From Corynebacterium mustelae (GTDB taxonomy: Bacteria; Actinomycetota; Actinomycetes; Mycobacteriales; Mycobacteriaceae): a stretch of 64,000 nucleotides of DNA. Made by a program: the position numbers and the translations under genes. This document shows, in pieces, positions 1-9,885 of this stretch (its first letter is position 1; each line of letters opens with the position of its first letter). The stretch spans positions 1,178,001 to 1,242,000 of the forward strand of contig NZ_CP011542.1 in assembly GCF_001020985.1 (NCBI RefSeq), read 5' to 3'. The notes beneath the pieces were generated by a model. It ran no database searches and had not been told where the DNA came from. It saw nothing but the letters and a program-made list of their open reading frames with translations.

Positions 1-970
1 TAGTGCGCAGAATTTCCTCCCGCCGCACACTAAGCGTCGTATGGGGGTCTGCCAGCACTGGGCGGGATCTGATTGCCGCCAGTTGTTGTTGCTCGCGTTG
101 GAGCCAGCTGCGTAATGCTACCTGGCAGCGTGAGCGAAGCTCTGCGATTACATTTCGTTCCGCCACCACATCCGGAACGACTCGTTTGGCAGCGTCGGTT
201 GGGGTGGCGGCACGTAGATCTGCCACGTTATCCAGAATCGGATTATCGGGTTCGTGCCCAATAGCCGAAACCACCGGTGTGCGTGTCTGCGCCACAGCCC
301 GCTGGAGAGCTTCCTCCGAAAACGGCAGTAGATCCTCCACGGAACCGCCACCACGGGCGATGATAATTACATCTACCGCTGGATCGGCATCTAATTTTTC
401 AAGTGCGGCGATAACCTCGGGCACCGCCTTTGCACCTTGAACTGCGGTGTTAATTACTCGAAACTTGACTTCCGGCCATCTGGATTCGGCAACTGATAGC
501 ACGTCTCGTTCTGCTGCGGAACCTCGGCCGGTAATCAACCCGATTGTGTGCGGTAGAAACGGCAGAGGTTGCTTACGGTCGGCGTCGAAAAGTCCTTCCG
601 AAGCAAGTTGCTGCCGCAACTGTTCAATCTTGGCCAACATAGCTCCGATTCCCACCGGCCGTATTTCTGTCACCCACAGCGAAAACGCGCCACGCCCCTC
701 GTAGAAAGCTGGTTTGCCCAGCATGACCACCCGGTCGCCCTCGCGGATTGGCGTGGCTGGATTACTAAGTAATGTTTGGGGGCAAGTGACTTGAACGCTT
801 GCTTCTACTTCGGTGTCCCGGAGGGTGAGATAGGCGAATTTCCAGCGGGGATTGACTTTAAATTGTGTGACTTGGCCCTCAACCCACACTTGGCCTAGCC
901 GTTCAATCCAACCCTTAACTTTGGCGTTGAGTTCGCTCACGCACCACGCTTCGTCGGGGGAAGTCTGCAT
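1..970 (-). CDS. xseA: Exodeoxyribonuclease VII large subunit (3' end outside window)
   Basis: This is the large subunit of exonuclease VII, which degrades single-stranded DNA with the XseB subunit. About 323 residues are visible and the C-terminus lies beyond base 1. The start is the ATG at 970-968. Residues about 8-105 form the OB-fold nucleic-acid binding domain (VSELN start, WVEGQV). The catalytic region follows, with the family motifs [26 protein letters not shown] and [13 protein letters not shown]. It diverges from ispH across a 67-base gap that must hold both promoters. xseB would be expected just outside the window. A plus-strand open frame over this gene is only its shadow. Confidence 0.93.
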   Translation of the reverse strand, partial: MQTSPDEAWCVSELNAKVKGWIERLGQVWVEGQVTQFKVNPRWKFAYLTLRDTEVEASVQVTCPQTLLSNPATPIREGDRVVMLGKPAFYEGRGAFSLWVTEIRPVGIGAMLAKIEQLRQQLASEGLFDADRKQPLPFLPHTIGLITGRGSAAERDVLSVAESRWPEVKFRVINTAVQGAKAVPEVIAALEKLDADPAVDVIIIARGGGSVEDLLPFSEEALQRAVAQTRTPVVSAIGHEPDNPILDNVADLRAATPTDAAKRVVPDVVAERNVIAELRSRCQVALRSWLQREQQQLAAIRSRPVLADPHTTLSVRREEILRT

Positions 971-1037
971 AGAAACCCATGTCCCATCTGATCTTTAAGT
1001 ATTTGGCTTGTCTACAAAGTAGTTTAAGCTTGAACCC

Positions 1038-2003
1038 ATGACTTCCCCTGTAGAGACCAACAAAAAGGTGCTCCTCGCTGCGCCCCGCGGCTACTGTGCT
1101 GGTGTAGACCGAGCTGTCGAAACCGTGGAACGGGCGTTAGAAAAGTATGGCACCCCAGTGTATGTGCGCAAAGAGATTGTTCACAACCGCCACGTGGTCG
1201 ATAGCTTAGCGCGACGTGGTGCCATTTTTGTTGAAGAAACTGATGAAGTGCCAGAAGGTGCCCACCTGGTGTTCTCTGCTCACGGCGTTAGCCCAGCTGT
1301 GCATGCAGAAGCCAAACGGCTCAAGCTCAATACGTTAGATGCAACGTGTCCATTGGTAACCAAGGTGCATAATGAAGCCAAGCGGTTTGCTAGAGATGGC
1401 TACCATATTTTGCTGGTAGGACACGAAGGCCACGAAGAAGTTGAAGGCACCGCAGGAGAAGCGCCCGACGTCACTCATCTGGTTGATGGGGTCGAAGGGG
1501 TGGAAAGTCTTCCAGAATTTCTACAGCACGAAGAAAAACTAGTCTGGTTATCTCAAACCACGCTGTCAGTAGACGAAACGATGGAGATCGTGGACCTATT
1601 GCACGCGAAGTATCCGCAATTAGAAAACCCGCCGAGCGATGACATTTGTTATGCCACCCAAAACCGCCAGGTGGCGGTGAAGGCGATTAGCGAGAATGCC
1701 GATCTGGTGATCGTTGTTGGCTCGCAGAATTCCTCCAACTCTAAGCGGCTTGTCGAGGTGGCACTTCAGGCAGGAGCTAAAGCGAGTTACCTTGTTGATT
1801 TCGCGCACGAAATTGACGAAAAATGGCTAGAAGGAGTATCCACCATCGGCATAAGTTCCGGTGCTTCCGTACCTGAAATCTTGGTACAGGATGTATTGGA
1901 ATTTTTAAGAAATCGCGGATTCTCAGATGTGGAAGAAGTGAGGACAGCGGCGGAAAAAATTACCTTCGCTTTACCACGCGATCTACGGCCACCACGAACC
2001 TAA
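1038..2003 (+). CDS. ispH: 4-hydroxy-3-methylbut-2-enyl diphosphate reductase
   Basis: IspH (LytB) is the last enzyme of the MEP isoprenoid pathway. It reduces HMBPP to IPP and DMAPP with a 4Fe-4S cluster. The 321-residue protein has the normal length. The three cluster cysteines are visible in [12 protein letters not shown] near residue 20, [10 protein letters not shown] near residue 105, and [11 protein letters not shown] near residue 205. The HGV and GHEGH substrate histidines and the SSNSKRL and SSGAS phosphate-binding motifs are present. It is a single gene, read away from xseA and followed closely by a hairpin terminator. Confidence 0.97.
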   Translation: MTSPVETNKKVLLAAPRGYCAGVDRAVETVERALEKYGTPVYVRKEIVHNRHVVDSLARRGAIFVEETDEVPEGAHLVFSAHGVSPAVHAEAKRLKLNTLDATCPLVTKVHNEAKRFARDGYHILLVGHEGHEEVEGTAGEAPDVTHLVDGVEGVESLPEFLQHEEKLVWLSQTTLSVDETMEIVDLLHAKYPQLENPPSDDICYATQNRQVAVKAISENADLVIVVGSQNSSNSKRLVEVALQAGAKASYLVDFAHEIDEKWLEGVSTIGISSGASVPEILVQDVLEFLRNRGFSDVEEVRTAAEKITFALPRDLRPPRT

Positions 2004-2020
2004 AACTTGTGGAACCTAGC

Positions 2021-2062
2021 CCCCAAGAATTTCGTGATTGCTGCGGGATTCTTGGGGTTGTT
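2021..2062 (+). terminator. Rho-independent terminator after ispH
   Basis: The 10-base arm CCCCAAGAAT at 2021-2030 pairs with ATTCTTGGGG at 2048-2057 around a 17-base loop, then comes TTGTTTT. It lies 18 bases after the ispH stop. It also lies beyond the end of the converging DUF6542 gene and may limit read-through both ways. Confidence 0.8.
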
Positions 2063-2104
2063 TTGCTTCGGACCTTAAATATTGTCAATAGCGAAATTTA
2101 GGCT

Positions 2105-3640
2105 TTAACGGTACAAATCGTCATTCAGCGAGGATCGCCGCCGCCTGCGTCGTGGGGTGGAACTGTGATTAGCAGTCGATTGCTGGGTTCGGTTGTTCGA
2201 TTGCCGGGGTTGCTGCCCTGGTTGCTTCACAATGCGAATATTTGTCTCAGACTGGCTGCGCAGCGAGTGCTGGCCTCGTGCGTTATCAACTACACCGATC
2301 CCCGGATTAGTCGCTGAGGTATCCGGGTGCACATTCTGCGCCTGCACACCCGGATTCTGCCGTGGTTGCGTTCCAGAGCGAAGCCGACGGCGACCTCCTT
2401 GGGTTTCGGCATTCGTCTGCGGGCGTTGTGCCCGCTGCTGGCTTTGCTGGGATCGTTGTTGACTACGTTGCCGAGACGGTTGCTCGGTTGCCGGGGTCTG
2501 CCGGTTGACCGGAGGGTGCGACGCAGCAACCCGGCGGGAAGGACGTCCCTCGCTTTGTGCGTTTCGACGTTGGGTAGCGGCTTCGCCACGACGCAGACGT
2601 TGTTGGCGGTGCTCTGCCCGCTGTTCGGCGCGTTGTTGTGCCGCGTTGTGAGGGCTAGGCGTGGCGGCAGCTGGGGAGGCTGCTTGTCGACGCCGTTGCG
2701 GTTGTCCTCCGCGTGCTTGTTGCGGCTGTCGCGGTTGCGTTGGTGGTTGCGTGCGGGTCGCTGGATCACGGCGCACCTGAGCCGCAGTACCTGGCTGGGA
2801 AGTTGTAGTAGGTCGTTCACCGGAAACCCGTGCGACGCGGCGAGGATGATGTGCGGTAACAGGTTTCTGCTGTGATGCGGCTGGCTTTTGGTCCGGAACC
2901 ACAGGTTGTACGGTGGTAGCTGCCGGTGAAACTGGCCGCTCGGCTGTGCCGCGTTTTTTCTCTGATCGTTTTTGTGAATTACGTTTGAGCAATTCTTCCA
3001 CGGTGACAGTTTCGGTTTCGGCTGTGGCGTGGTCGCGTACCCGGGTGCGTTGCGTTTGCTGTCTTGCTCGGGACGCTTGGGCAGCACTTCGTCTGTTTGA
3101 CTCGGTTTCCTTGCGATACTCCTGGGTGGTTTTATCCGTCAATTGTTGCGAGATCCGACGCAGTAAGAAAAGTCGAATTACTGCCAAAAGCCCAGCGCCA
3201 ACGGTAGCGCCGAAGATGACGGGGAATTGCTGAAGCAATGGGTAAACAGAAGTAATGATCTGTGTTGTCGACAGCGGTGTATCGGGATTAGGCAGTCCCT
3301 GGCGTACCAATAGCCAACCGGTAAGAACGATGGCTATGGCGAAAAAGATAGGAATGCTGGCAACTAAGAGAAAGAGTGACTTTGGCTGAGTAAGAATCGA
3401 GAGAAACAGAACTGTGACCACGAAACACACAACAAAAGCGAGCCCCAGGGTCCCGCTAGCAACGGTCAGCAAAGAGCCTACGGCCAGTCCACCAGTCAAA
3501 ATGATGAGGGACAACCATAGAGGAATACCAAAGAATTGCGCGGCATTAGGCGCAGCGTGGTGCTTCTCCAAAACTCTCGACACGAACACCCATGTTACCG
3601 ACTCGAAACAAAAAGGGGCATTCACACAGGTTAATGTCAC
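2105..3640 (-). CDS. DUF6542-type membrane protein with long basic Q/R-rich tail
   Basis: This is a 511-residue protein of unknown function. The first 165 residues hold about four hydrophobic helices (IPLWLSLIILTGG, LGLAFVVCFVV, SLFLLVASIPIFFAIAI, and one near PVIFGATVGAGLLAV). This matches the DUF6542 domain found beside ispH in corynebacteria. The remaining 340 residues are low complexity, rich in Gln, Arg, Pro and Ala, and strongly basic, so probably a disordered cytoplasmic tail. The GTG start at 3640 overlaps the rmuC stop by four bases (GTGA), which suggests translational coupling. A GTG at 3589 is an alternative start nearer the conserved domain. The +1 frames over the tail are long but are shadows of the biased composition. 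Confidence 0.75.
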   Translation of the reverse strand: MTLTCVNAPFCFESVTWVFVSRVLEKHHAAPNAAQFFGIPLWLSLIILTGGLAVGSLLTVASGTLGLAFVVCFVVTVLFLSILTQPKSLFLLVASIPIFFAIAIVLTGWLLVRQGLPNPDTPLSTTQIITSVYPLLQQFPVIFGATVGAGLLAVIRLFLLRRISQQLTDKTTQEYRKETESNRRSAAQASRARQQTQRTRVRDHATAETETVTVEELLKRNSQKRSEKKRGTAERPVSPAATTVQPVVPDQKPAASQQKPVTAHHPRRVARVSGERPTTTSQPGTAAQVRRDPATRTQPPTQPRQPQQARGGQPQRRRQAASPAAATPSPHNAAQQRAEQRAEHRQQRLRRGEAATQRRNAQSEGRPSRRVAASHPPVNRQTPATEQPSRQRSQQRSQQSQQRAQRPQTNAETQGGRRRLRSGTQPRQNPGVQAQNVHPDTSATNPGIGVVDNARGQHSLRSQSETNIRIVKQPGQQPRQSNNRTQQSTANHSSTPRRRRRRSSLNDDLYR

Positions 3641-4674
3641 AAAATATTTTCAGGAGACTCTTCGCTTCGCCTAAGCGACGGTAGATTTTTCAGCCCCGCC
3701 TCCGCACTCATCTTTCGGGCAGTAACCATAACCCGAGACTCCATTGAGGACATCGCAGCATTAAACGATTGGCTGGCTTTATCCAACGAATGACCGACTT
3801 TGTTAAGGTGCCCTACCAGAGTCGTGAGTCGGCTATGAAGTTCCTTCCCCAGCTGCAACACAGTTGCCGCGCGCTCATTGACCGAGTGCTGCTGCCATGT
3901 GATAGCGACGGTACGCAGTAGTGCGATGAGTGTTGTAGGGGTGGCAATGATGACATTTCGGCTAAAAGCGAACTCTAACAGTTCTGAATCGGCTGACAAT
4001 GCCGCATCTAAAAATGGGTCAGCAGGCACGAACATCACGACGAACTCTGGAGTGGGCTGAAACGCCGAAATGTACTCCTTTCCCGATAATGCCGTGATGT
4101 GTGCGCGAACCAAATGAGCGTGCCTATTAAGAAATCCTTGTTGCTCCTCCGGGTCGCCGGAATTAATAGCGTCTAAATACGCACTAAATGGCACCTTGGC
4201 ATCAACAATAAGATTGCGATCGCCGCTTAAATGAATCACCATGTCGGGGCGAACAACTGTGCCTTGGTGGTTACGATGCGCCTGTGTTTCAAAATCGCAA
4301 TGCTTGACCATTCCAGATAGTTCCACAACTCGTTCTAATTGGATCTCACCCCAACGGCCCCGAACTTGTGGGTTTGTTAGTGCCGCCGCCAACTTAGAGG
4401 TGTTCTGGGTTAGTTGGGCATTGGTGTGCGCCATGGCTTGAGCCATGTGTTGGAACTGACTCGACATGGTGGCGAATGCCTCTGCCCGGCCCACCTCCAA
4501 CTCGCGCACTTGGGAATGGAGCGAATCAAGTGCCCGATAAATCGGGTCAAAAGCAGGGTCCGACCCAGCCATGGAACTAGATGGTTTTCTATCGCGAAGT
4601 AACCAGCCGATAGCACCACCAGCTAATAAACAGATCAACGCAACGAGCGGCACGGTTGTATTCATGCCATACAC
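3637..4674 (-). CDS. rmuC: DNA recombination protein RmuC family
   Basis: This 345-residue protein has an N-terminal membrane anchor (VPLVALICLLAGGAIGWLL), a coiled region to about residue 100, and the RmuC nuclease-like domain. The core is visible as KVRGRWGEIQLERVVE-type sequence (here NPQVRGRWGEIQLERVVELS), the DMVIHL and NLIVDAKVPF strands, and the VMFVPADPF and IATPTTLIALLRT segments. RmuC proteins limit recombination between inverted repeats, and the PD-(D/E)XK-like fold suggests a nuclease. It is the first gene of a pair with the DUF6542 protein. An ATG three codons in (MNTT) is an equally likely start. Confidence 0.88.
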   Translation of the reverse strand: MYGMNTTVPLVALICLLAGGAIGWLLRDRKPSSSMAGSDPAFDPIYRALDSLHSQVRELEVGRAEAFATMSSQFQHMAQAMAHTNAQLTQNTSKLAAALTNPQVRGRWGEIQLERVVELSGMVKHCDFETQAHRNHQGTVVRPDMVIHLSGDRNLIVDAKVPFSAYLDAINSGDPEEQQGFLNRHAHLVRAHITALSGKEYISAFQPTPEFVVMFVPADPFLDAALSADSELLEFAFSRNVIIATPTTLIALLRTVAITWQQHSVNERAATVLQLGKELHSRLTTLVGHLNKVGHSLDKASQSFNAAMSSMESRVMVTARKMSAEAGLKNLPSLRRSEESPENIL

Positions 4675-4694
4675 AATTGCACATCAAGCCAACA

Positions 4695-6170
4695 TCAGTT
4701 CCGGAAACGGCGAATCTTATCGAACATCTGTTTGGTTTTATTTTGCATTTGCGCAGACCGAACCGCCAAACGAGACATCTTTCCGTAGCCCGAAATCCGG
4801 TCAGGCTTTCCGTTCACATCTGGTGTCGCAGTTTGGTCATAACGGCTACCGCCGTTGCCAGAACCAGAGACATCATTAGCGAGATGTTCGTCAGAAGAGG
4901 CGTCGATAAGCGTATCGGAGGCGGCAATGCGTTTCGCGCGCAGCTTGCGACCAATTTCTTCACCCCATAGTCCGCTCATGGAACCTGCTGTGGTAACAAA
5001 TTCAATTTCACTTGCTTGCTTTTCGCCTGCACGCAACGCCGTCATGTCATGTAGATACCGGAACAAGACGGCGACCATCGCGGCAAACGGCACAGCCAAA
5101 AACGCGCCAACAATAGAAAACAGCGAACCGCCTACAGTAACTGAGACCAAAATGACCACCGGGTGTAGGTTTAACGCCCGAGACTGCAATAGCGGCTGCA
5201 GAATATTTCCCTCTAATTGCTGAACCACAAGAACAATCGCTAATGCTGCAATTGCTTTGGTTACCCCCAGCGACACTAGTGCCACCAACACAGCCAGGGT
5301 ACCTGCGACAAAAGCACCCACAATCGGGATGAAGCCACCGAGGAACGTCAAAACTGCCAGGGCCAGTGCCATCGGAACTCCAAGGGCGATTAGCCCAATG
5401 CCGATAAAAATAGCATCCACCGCAGAAACAATCGCCTGAGCGCGAATAAATCCACCTAGCGTGATCCACGCTCGGGCACACAATTCCGTTAAATGCCAAC
5501 CTGCTCGCTTACCGACAATGCCGCGCAGCCAGGGGAGGAAACGGTCGCCATCTTTGAGGAAGAAGAATGTAAGAACCAAAACGATACCCAACGTAACAAC
5601 CACCGACGTGGCGATTCCTAAACCGGAAAAGATTTCCGAGACTATAGAGCCCGTGCGGCGTTGTACCCACTGAACGGCAGAGTTAATTCTGTCATCTAGG
5701 TCGTCCGAATCGAGATTAAACGGTGGCCCCTGCAACCACAATTGCAAGCGTTGAACGCCCTCAAAGGCTTGGAAATACAGCGCCTGGGATTGCCTGCCTA
5801 CTGAGGGAGCAATCATCCAAATAACGACACTAAACGCCCCAACCGCCCCCAGAATTGCAGTCAATGACGCCAAGGCTCGTGGCACCCCAAGTCGACGTAA
5901 TCCGGCTACCGGCGGCCATAAAACGGTGCAAACGATAATTGCTAAGACGACTGGCAACGCGCCCCGCCACACCTGCTTAATCGCGTACCACAAAACAAAA
6001 GCAGCAGCGGTGATAATGAGCAACCGCAGACACCACGTGGCTAATCTGCGGATTCCATCGGCGATGATTTCGGCGCGGTCAATGTGATCCACGGAAGTTT
6101 CCGGCTGAAGCTCCTCGAAAACTTCAGCCGCTTCGGCGAACTCGGGCGAGGTGGGGCGGAAATCAGTCAC
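4695..6170 (-). CDS. AI-2E family transporter (PerM/YdiK type)
   Basis: This 491-residue integral membrane protein has about seven or eight helices between residues 40 and 380. The family hallmarks are visible: a long amphipathic segment (WLQGPPFNLDSDDLDDRIN), then paired glycine-rich helices LIALGVPMALALAVLTFLGG and FIPIVGAFVAG, the VVQQLEGNILQPLLQSRAL motif, and HPVVILVSVTVGG. The C-terminal 100 residues are soluble. The substrate is unknown: family members have been proposed to export AI-2 or exchange Na+/H+. It stands alone, 20 bases before rmuC on the same strand, so the three minus-strand genes may be co-transcribed. Confidence 0.85.
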   Translation of the reverse strand: MTDFRPTSPEFAEAAEVFEELQPETSVDHIDRAEIIADGIRRLATWCLRLLIITAAAFVLWYAIKQVWRGALPVVLAIIVCTVLWPPVAGLRRLGVPRALASLTAILGAVGAFSVVIWMIAPSVGRQSQALYFQAFEGVQRLQLWLQGPPFNLDSDDLDDRINSAVQWVQRRTGSIVSEIFSGLGIATSVVVTLGIVLVLTFFFLKDGDRFLPWLRGIVGKRAGWHLTELCARAWITLGGFIRAQAIVSAVDAIFIGIGLIALGVPMALALAVLTFLGGFIPIVGAFVAGTLAVLVALVSLGVTKAIAALAIVLVVQQLEGNILQPLLQSRALNLHPVVILVSVTVGGSLFSIVGAFLAVPFAAMVAVLFRYLHDMTALRAGEKQASEIEFVTTAGSMSGLWGEEIGRKLRAKRIAASDTLIDASSDEHLANDVSGSGNGGSRYDQTATPDVNGKPDRISGYGKMSRLAVRSAQMQNKTKQMFDKIRRFRN

Positions 6171-6315
6171 AGAATCATTGTGGCAAATTTTCTGCCACTC
6201 GTGGCGGTTGCGCCTTGCCCGCCTGGCAAATTCTTAAGTAATTTTCACTGCCATCGGAGAAAAAATTAACGAGCAGCGGCCTTTCCCTCAGTGGGGGTGC
6301 GGCCAGACCGGCGTC

Positions 6316-6371
6316 GAAAAGCGAAACCGCACGAGGAAACCGTGCACAACAGTGCCACATTTCCCGTGCGG
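6316..6371 (-). terminator. Terminator after metPS
   Basis: Read on the minus strand, CCGCACGGGAAA (6371-6360) pairs imperfectly with TTTCCTCGTGCGG (6339-6327) around about 20 bases, followed by TTTCGCTTTT. It lies just beyond the metS stop. One copy of the dispersed word CGTCGAAAAGC (6312-6322) overlaps its T-rich tail. Confidence 0.55.
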
Positions 6372-6387
6372 TGAAAAGTTTTAACTG

Positions 6388-6585
6388 TTACTTGCGGACT
6401 TCTGTCGTTATAACCACTTCCCGGATTTCCTGAGCGATCAAAACTTCATCGGTAGCAAATTCTGCGTCACCGAATTGGCCTGACATTTCATCTGGGTGAC
6501 GCTGCAAGTGGATCAGTGTCGCGGCTAACCCGCCCCACACCACAACAATGAACAGAATCAGCATGGTTATTGCAATACCGGTCAT
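6388..6585 (-). CDS. metS: Methionine/alanine importer small subunit MetS
   Basis: This is a 65-residue single-span membrane protein: MTGIAITMLILFIVVVWGGL forms the helix, followed by an HLQRHPDEM segment and an acidic tail. Small MetS subunits partner with NSS-family carriers, and in Corynebacterium glutamicum both MetP and MetS are needed for sodium-coupled methionine uptake. The start overlaps the metP stop by four bases (6582-6585), as expected for coupled translation of the two subunits. Confidence 0.87.
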   Translation of the reverse strand: MTGIAITMLILFIVVVWGGLAATLIHLQRHPDEMSGQFGDAEFATDEVLIAQEIREVVITTEVRK

Positions 6586-8225
6586 TTCTTTAATTCCTTC
6601 CGGTCGTATTGCTCGATGGCGAAACCAGCCACGCGGCGTTCAGTGGGATCAAACTGGCGTGGTACCTGCGGCAACCGCTCCAATTCTGGTTCAATGCCAA
6701 AGTCCGAACCAGGAGGGCCATCGACAGGTAAACCGGTAGGCCACTTGATCATGCTCATAATCAACGAGCTAACCACAATGAAGGCCAACACTCCCCATCC
6801 GTAAATGGCAACCTGTGCCACGGTATAGTCGCCGTAGGGTTTCTTTACTAACGTGATGAGCTCTTGGATCAAGGTGAATCCCAACACCAAGGTGGTGATG
6901 TTCACAACACAGATCCGCCACACGACTCCCACCCGGAAGGACGAAACAACGTTGAGGTGTCCGGCGACCTCATCGATGCGGCGCAGAATCCAGTCAATTA
7001 CGACGATGATAATAAGCGCGATTGCGACGATGCCGATGTTGTTGGTGAACTTGTCCATGATGTCCAAGTGAACCAGGCCACCCGTTGAAGCAAACAGGGC
7101 TAGCGAGAGCATCGCCATGATCAGGCCCACCGAAATAGCGGTGGTCTTACGCGGCAGGTTCAGCTTGTCCTTGACAGCCGAGACCACAACCTCGAAAAGG
7201 GAGAATAACGAGGTGAAACCTGCGATTGTCAGTGAACCGAAGAACAAGACGCCGAACAGCCCACCTAATGGCATTTGGTTAATGATGGTGGGGAAGGCGA
7301 TAAACGCAAGGCCGATGCCAGATGTTGCCGCCTCATCAACGCCTACCCCTTGCTGCAGAGCCATGAAGCCCAAGGCCGCGAACACACCGATACCTGCCAG
7401 TACCTCAAAGGAGGAGTTGGCAAAGGCAGTAACCATTCCGGTTCCGGTCAAGTTAGTGCGGGGCTTGAGGTAAGAAGCGTAGGTCATCATGATGCCGAAG
7501 CTAACAGACAGAGAGAAGAAAATCTGACCATATGCCGCCACCCACACGGTTGGATTAGAAAGCGCCGACCAATTTGGTGTGAAGAATGCGTTCAAACCAT
7601 CAACCGCGCCATCTAAGAACAGTGCACGCACCACAACGATGATGAAAAGCACCGTAAGTATCGGCATGAAAATCTTTGACACCCGGCCAATGCCTGAGTC
7701 GACGCCCATAGCCAAGACGATGATCGCAGCCACCCAGACTAGCGCTAGGGCTATGAAAATCTCCCAGATATACGTGGTGGAGAATGTCTGGCTTTTATCC
7801 AACTGGAGGAAAGCTTCAGAGAAATAGGTGTTGGGATCATCACCCCACGCCTGGTTAAAAGACTTAATGGTATAAAGGCCAGCCCACGCGATAATGGCGG
7901 CGTAGTAAATAGTAATGAAGAAACAAATCCCCACCTGGATCCAGCCCACCGGCTCGGCCCAGCGCTTGATGCGCCTAAAGATCAATGGGTCGGAGCCACG
8001 GTACCGGTGGCCAAGCGCGTAGTCCAAAAACAGCAATGGGATACCTGCGGTTAACAGCGCGATGAGGTAAGGAACCAAAAAAGCGCCGCCGCCGTTTTCA
8101 TAGGCAACATACGGAAAGCGCCAAATGTTTCCCAGTCCCACTGCGGAACCAATGGCCGCGAGGATAAAGACCCATCGGCTGGAAAACACCTCTCTCCGCT
8201 GCGCCGGATCGACTTGTTGTGCCAT
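6582..8225 (-). CDS. metP: Sodium-dependent methionine/alanine symporter MetP (NSS family)
   Basis: This 547-residue carrier of the neurotransmitter:sodium symporter family has a LeuT fold with about 12 helices. The NSS signature AAIGSAVGLGNIWRFPY lies near residues 20-40, with unwound TM1 residues that bind sodium and substrate. The TM6 region and a YGQIFFSLSVSFGIMMTYASY segment are also present. The partner metS follows with a four-base overlap. The closest described system is MetPS of C. glutamicum, but alanine is also a possible substrate. The 244-base gap to ychF is a divergent promoter region. Confidence 0.9.
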   Translation of the reverse strand: MAQQVDPAQRREVFSSRWVFILAAIGSAVGLGNIWRFPYVAYENGGGAFLVPYLIALLTAGIPLLFLDYALGHRYRGSDPLIFRRIKRWAEPVGWIQVGICFFITIYYAAIIAWAGLYTIKSFNQAWGDDPNTYFSEAFLQLDKSQTFSTTYIWEIFIALALVWVAAIIVLAMGVDSGIGRVSKIFMPILTVLFIIVVVRALFLDGAVDGLNAFFTPNWSALSNPTVWVAAYGQIFFSLSVSFGIMMTYASYLKPRTNLTGTGMVTAFANSSFEVLAGIGVFAALGFMALQQGVGVDEAATSGIGLAFIAFPTIINQMPLGGLFGVLFFGSLTIAGFTSLFSLFEVVVSAVKDKLNLPRKTTAISVGLIMAMLSLALFASTGGLVHLDIMDKFTNNIGIVAIALIIIVVIDWILRRIDEVAGHLNVVSSFRVGVVWRICVVNITTLVLGFTLIQELITLVKKPYGDYTVAQVAIYGWGVLAFIVVSSLIMSMIKWPTGLPVDGPPGSDFGIEPELERLPQVPRQFDPTERRVAGFAIEQYDRKELKK

Positions 8226-8469
8226 GAGACAACCTTTCGTTGAAGAAAATGGCAGTGAACAATTGTGATTAATCGAAGGATGAACGGAACTTTTGGTGAC
8301 CGCTTTTCGTTTAACTCAGTTCATTCACTTTGAGTATGAAGCATGATTTTAGCGAGAACACCCTAAAAATGGGAAACTATTTCTCATATTTTGAGACACT
8401 TGGTGGGCATATGCACCCCCATAACCCCCACCCACAGCAGGTTTGATCCAAATGATAGGATGATTCACC

Positions 8470-9555
8470 GTGAGCTTAACTCTTGGAATCGTCGGATTGC
8501 CCAACGTCGGCAAGTCCACTCTGTTTAACGCACTGACCCGCAACGATGTTCTTGCCGCAAACTACCCATTTGCCACCATCGAACCCAATATCGGGCTTGT
8601 CGAACTCCCCGACGCGCGGCTAACCCGGCTCGCCGAAATCTTCGGCTCGGAGCGTATCCTGCCCGCCACCGTCTCATTCGTCGATATCGCCGGAATTGTC
8701 AAAGGCGCATCCGAAGGCGAAGGAATGGGCAACGCCTTCTTAGCTAACATCCGGGAAGCCGACGCAATCTGCCAGGTTGTGCGCGCATTCGCCGACGAAA
8801 ATGTCATCCATGTTGACGGTAAAGTCGACCCCAGCACCGACATTCAAATCATCAACACCGAGCTCATTCTCGCCGACCTCCAAACCATTGAAAAGGCATT
8901 GCCGCGATTAGAGAAAGAAGCAAAGAAAAACAAGGAACTTGCCGACACCGTCGCTGCCACCAAGCAGGCAAAGAAAATCCTTGAGGACGACCGCACCCTG
9001 TTTTCCGCCGCAAAATCCGGCGAGATCGACCTTGCGCTCCTGCGCGACCTGCACCTAATGACGGCCAAGCCGTTCCTGTACGTTTTCAACTCCGACGAGG
9101 AAGTTTTGCTTGACGACGCCCGCAAGCAACAACTCCGCGACCTCGTCGCCCCCGCCGACTGCGTGTTCCTCGACGCAAAGACTGAGACCGAACTCCTTGA
9201 ACTTGATGAGGAGGAAGCCCTTGAACTTCTGGAATCCGTCGGCCAAACCGAGCCCGGCCTACACTCCCTGGCGAAAGCCGGTTTCGCCACCTTGGGCTTG
9301 CAAACCTACCTCACCGCTGGGCCGAAAGAATCCCGCGCCTGGACAATCCACAAAGGCGACACCGCCCCGAAAGCGGCGGGTGTTATCCACACCGACTTCG
9401 AACGCGGCTTCATCAAAGCAGAGATCGTTTCCTTCGAAGACCTTGACAAAGCAGGCTCCATGGCCGAAGCCAAAGCACAAGGAAAAGTGCGCATGGAAGG
9501 CAAAGACTACGTCATGGTCGATGGGGACGTGGTGGAGTTTAAGTTTAACGTTTAG
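8470..9555 (+). CDS. ychF: Redox-regulated ATPase YchF (Obg-like)
   Basis: This 361-residue translation-factor GTPase-like protein prefers ATP. It has the P-loop GLPNVGKSTLFNALT at residues 8-22, switch motifs NYPFATIEPN and VDIAGIVKGASEGEGMGN, the altered G4 motif NSDE (in FLYVFNSDEE) in place of NKxD, and a C-terminal TGS domain (TAGPKESRAWTI to KDYVMVDGDVVEF). The start is a GTG. Family members bind ribosomes and respond to oxidative stress. Codon use is unusually C-ending compared with its neighbours, typical of a highly expressed gene. Confidence 0.95.
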   Translation: MSLTLGIVGLPNVGKSTLFNALTRNDVLAANYPFATIEPNIGLVELPDARLTRLAEIFGSERILPATVSFVDIAGIVKGASEGEGMGNAFLANIREADAICQVVRAFADENVIHVDGKVDPSTDIQIINTELILADLQTIEKALPRLEKEAKKNKELADTVAATKQAKKILEDDRTLFSAAKSGEIDLALLRDLHLMTAKPFLYVFNSDEEVLLDDARKQQLRDLVAPADCVFLDAKTETELLELDEEEALELLESVGQTEPGLHSLAKAGFATLGLQTYLTAGPKESRAWTIHKGDTAPKAAGVIHTDFERGFIKAEIVSFEDLDKAGSMAEAKAQGKVRMEGKDYVMVDGDVVEFKFNV

Positions 9556-9595
9556 CGTTATTGACGTTTCTCGTTAAGTCTGGCAGCCTTATCGT

Positions 9596-9877
9596 GTGAT
9601 CATATCTTTTGGTGACCGGGACACCGAACGGGTATGGCGGCGTGAAGCTGTGACAAAGCTTGATCCACGGATTCATAAAACTGCTAACCGGAAACTTCAT
9701 CAACTTGATGCAGCCACGACCCTTGACACACTGAGGGTGCCGCCAGGTAATCGCTTGGAGGCGCTCAAAGGCAACCGAAAGGGTCGCTACAGTATCCGGG
9801 TGAACAAACAGTGGCGGATTACATTTCGGTGGACTGATGGTGGTCCCGAAGACGTAACTGTCGAAGATTGTCATTGA
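9596..9877 (+). CDS. higB: Toxin HigB (RelE/ParE superfamily)
   Basis: This 93-residue basic protein has the HigB pattern: short beta start (IISFGDRDTERVW), helices rich in Arg/Lys, LRVPPGNRLEALKGNRKGRYSIRV, and the C-terminal WRITFRW strand. HigB toxins cleave mRNA on the ribosome. The start is the GTG at 9596. The toxin gene precedes its antitoxin, the usual inverted order for higBA, with an eight-base gap to the higA ATG. Catalytic residues in this fold are mostly basic and are not assigned here. Confidence 0.9.
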   Translation: MIISFGDRDTERVWRREAVTKLDPRIHKTANRKLHQLDAATTLDTLRVPPGNRLEALKGNRKGRYSIRVNKQWRITFRWTDGGPEDVTVEDCH

Positions 9878-9885
9878 GGTGCGAT

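Noticed and set aside
3..440. Long plus-strand open frame at the left edge
   Set aside because: It is antisense to xseA, whose conserved motifs are clear on the minus strand.
2193..3233. Several plus frames of 90-180 codons
   Set aside because: They overlap the low-complexity Gln/Arg tail of the DUF6542 protein and are Leu/Arg/Cys-rich shadows.
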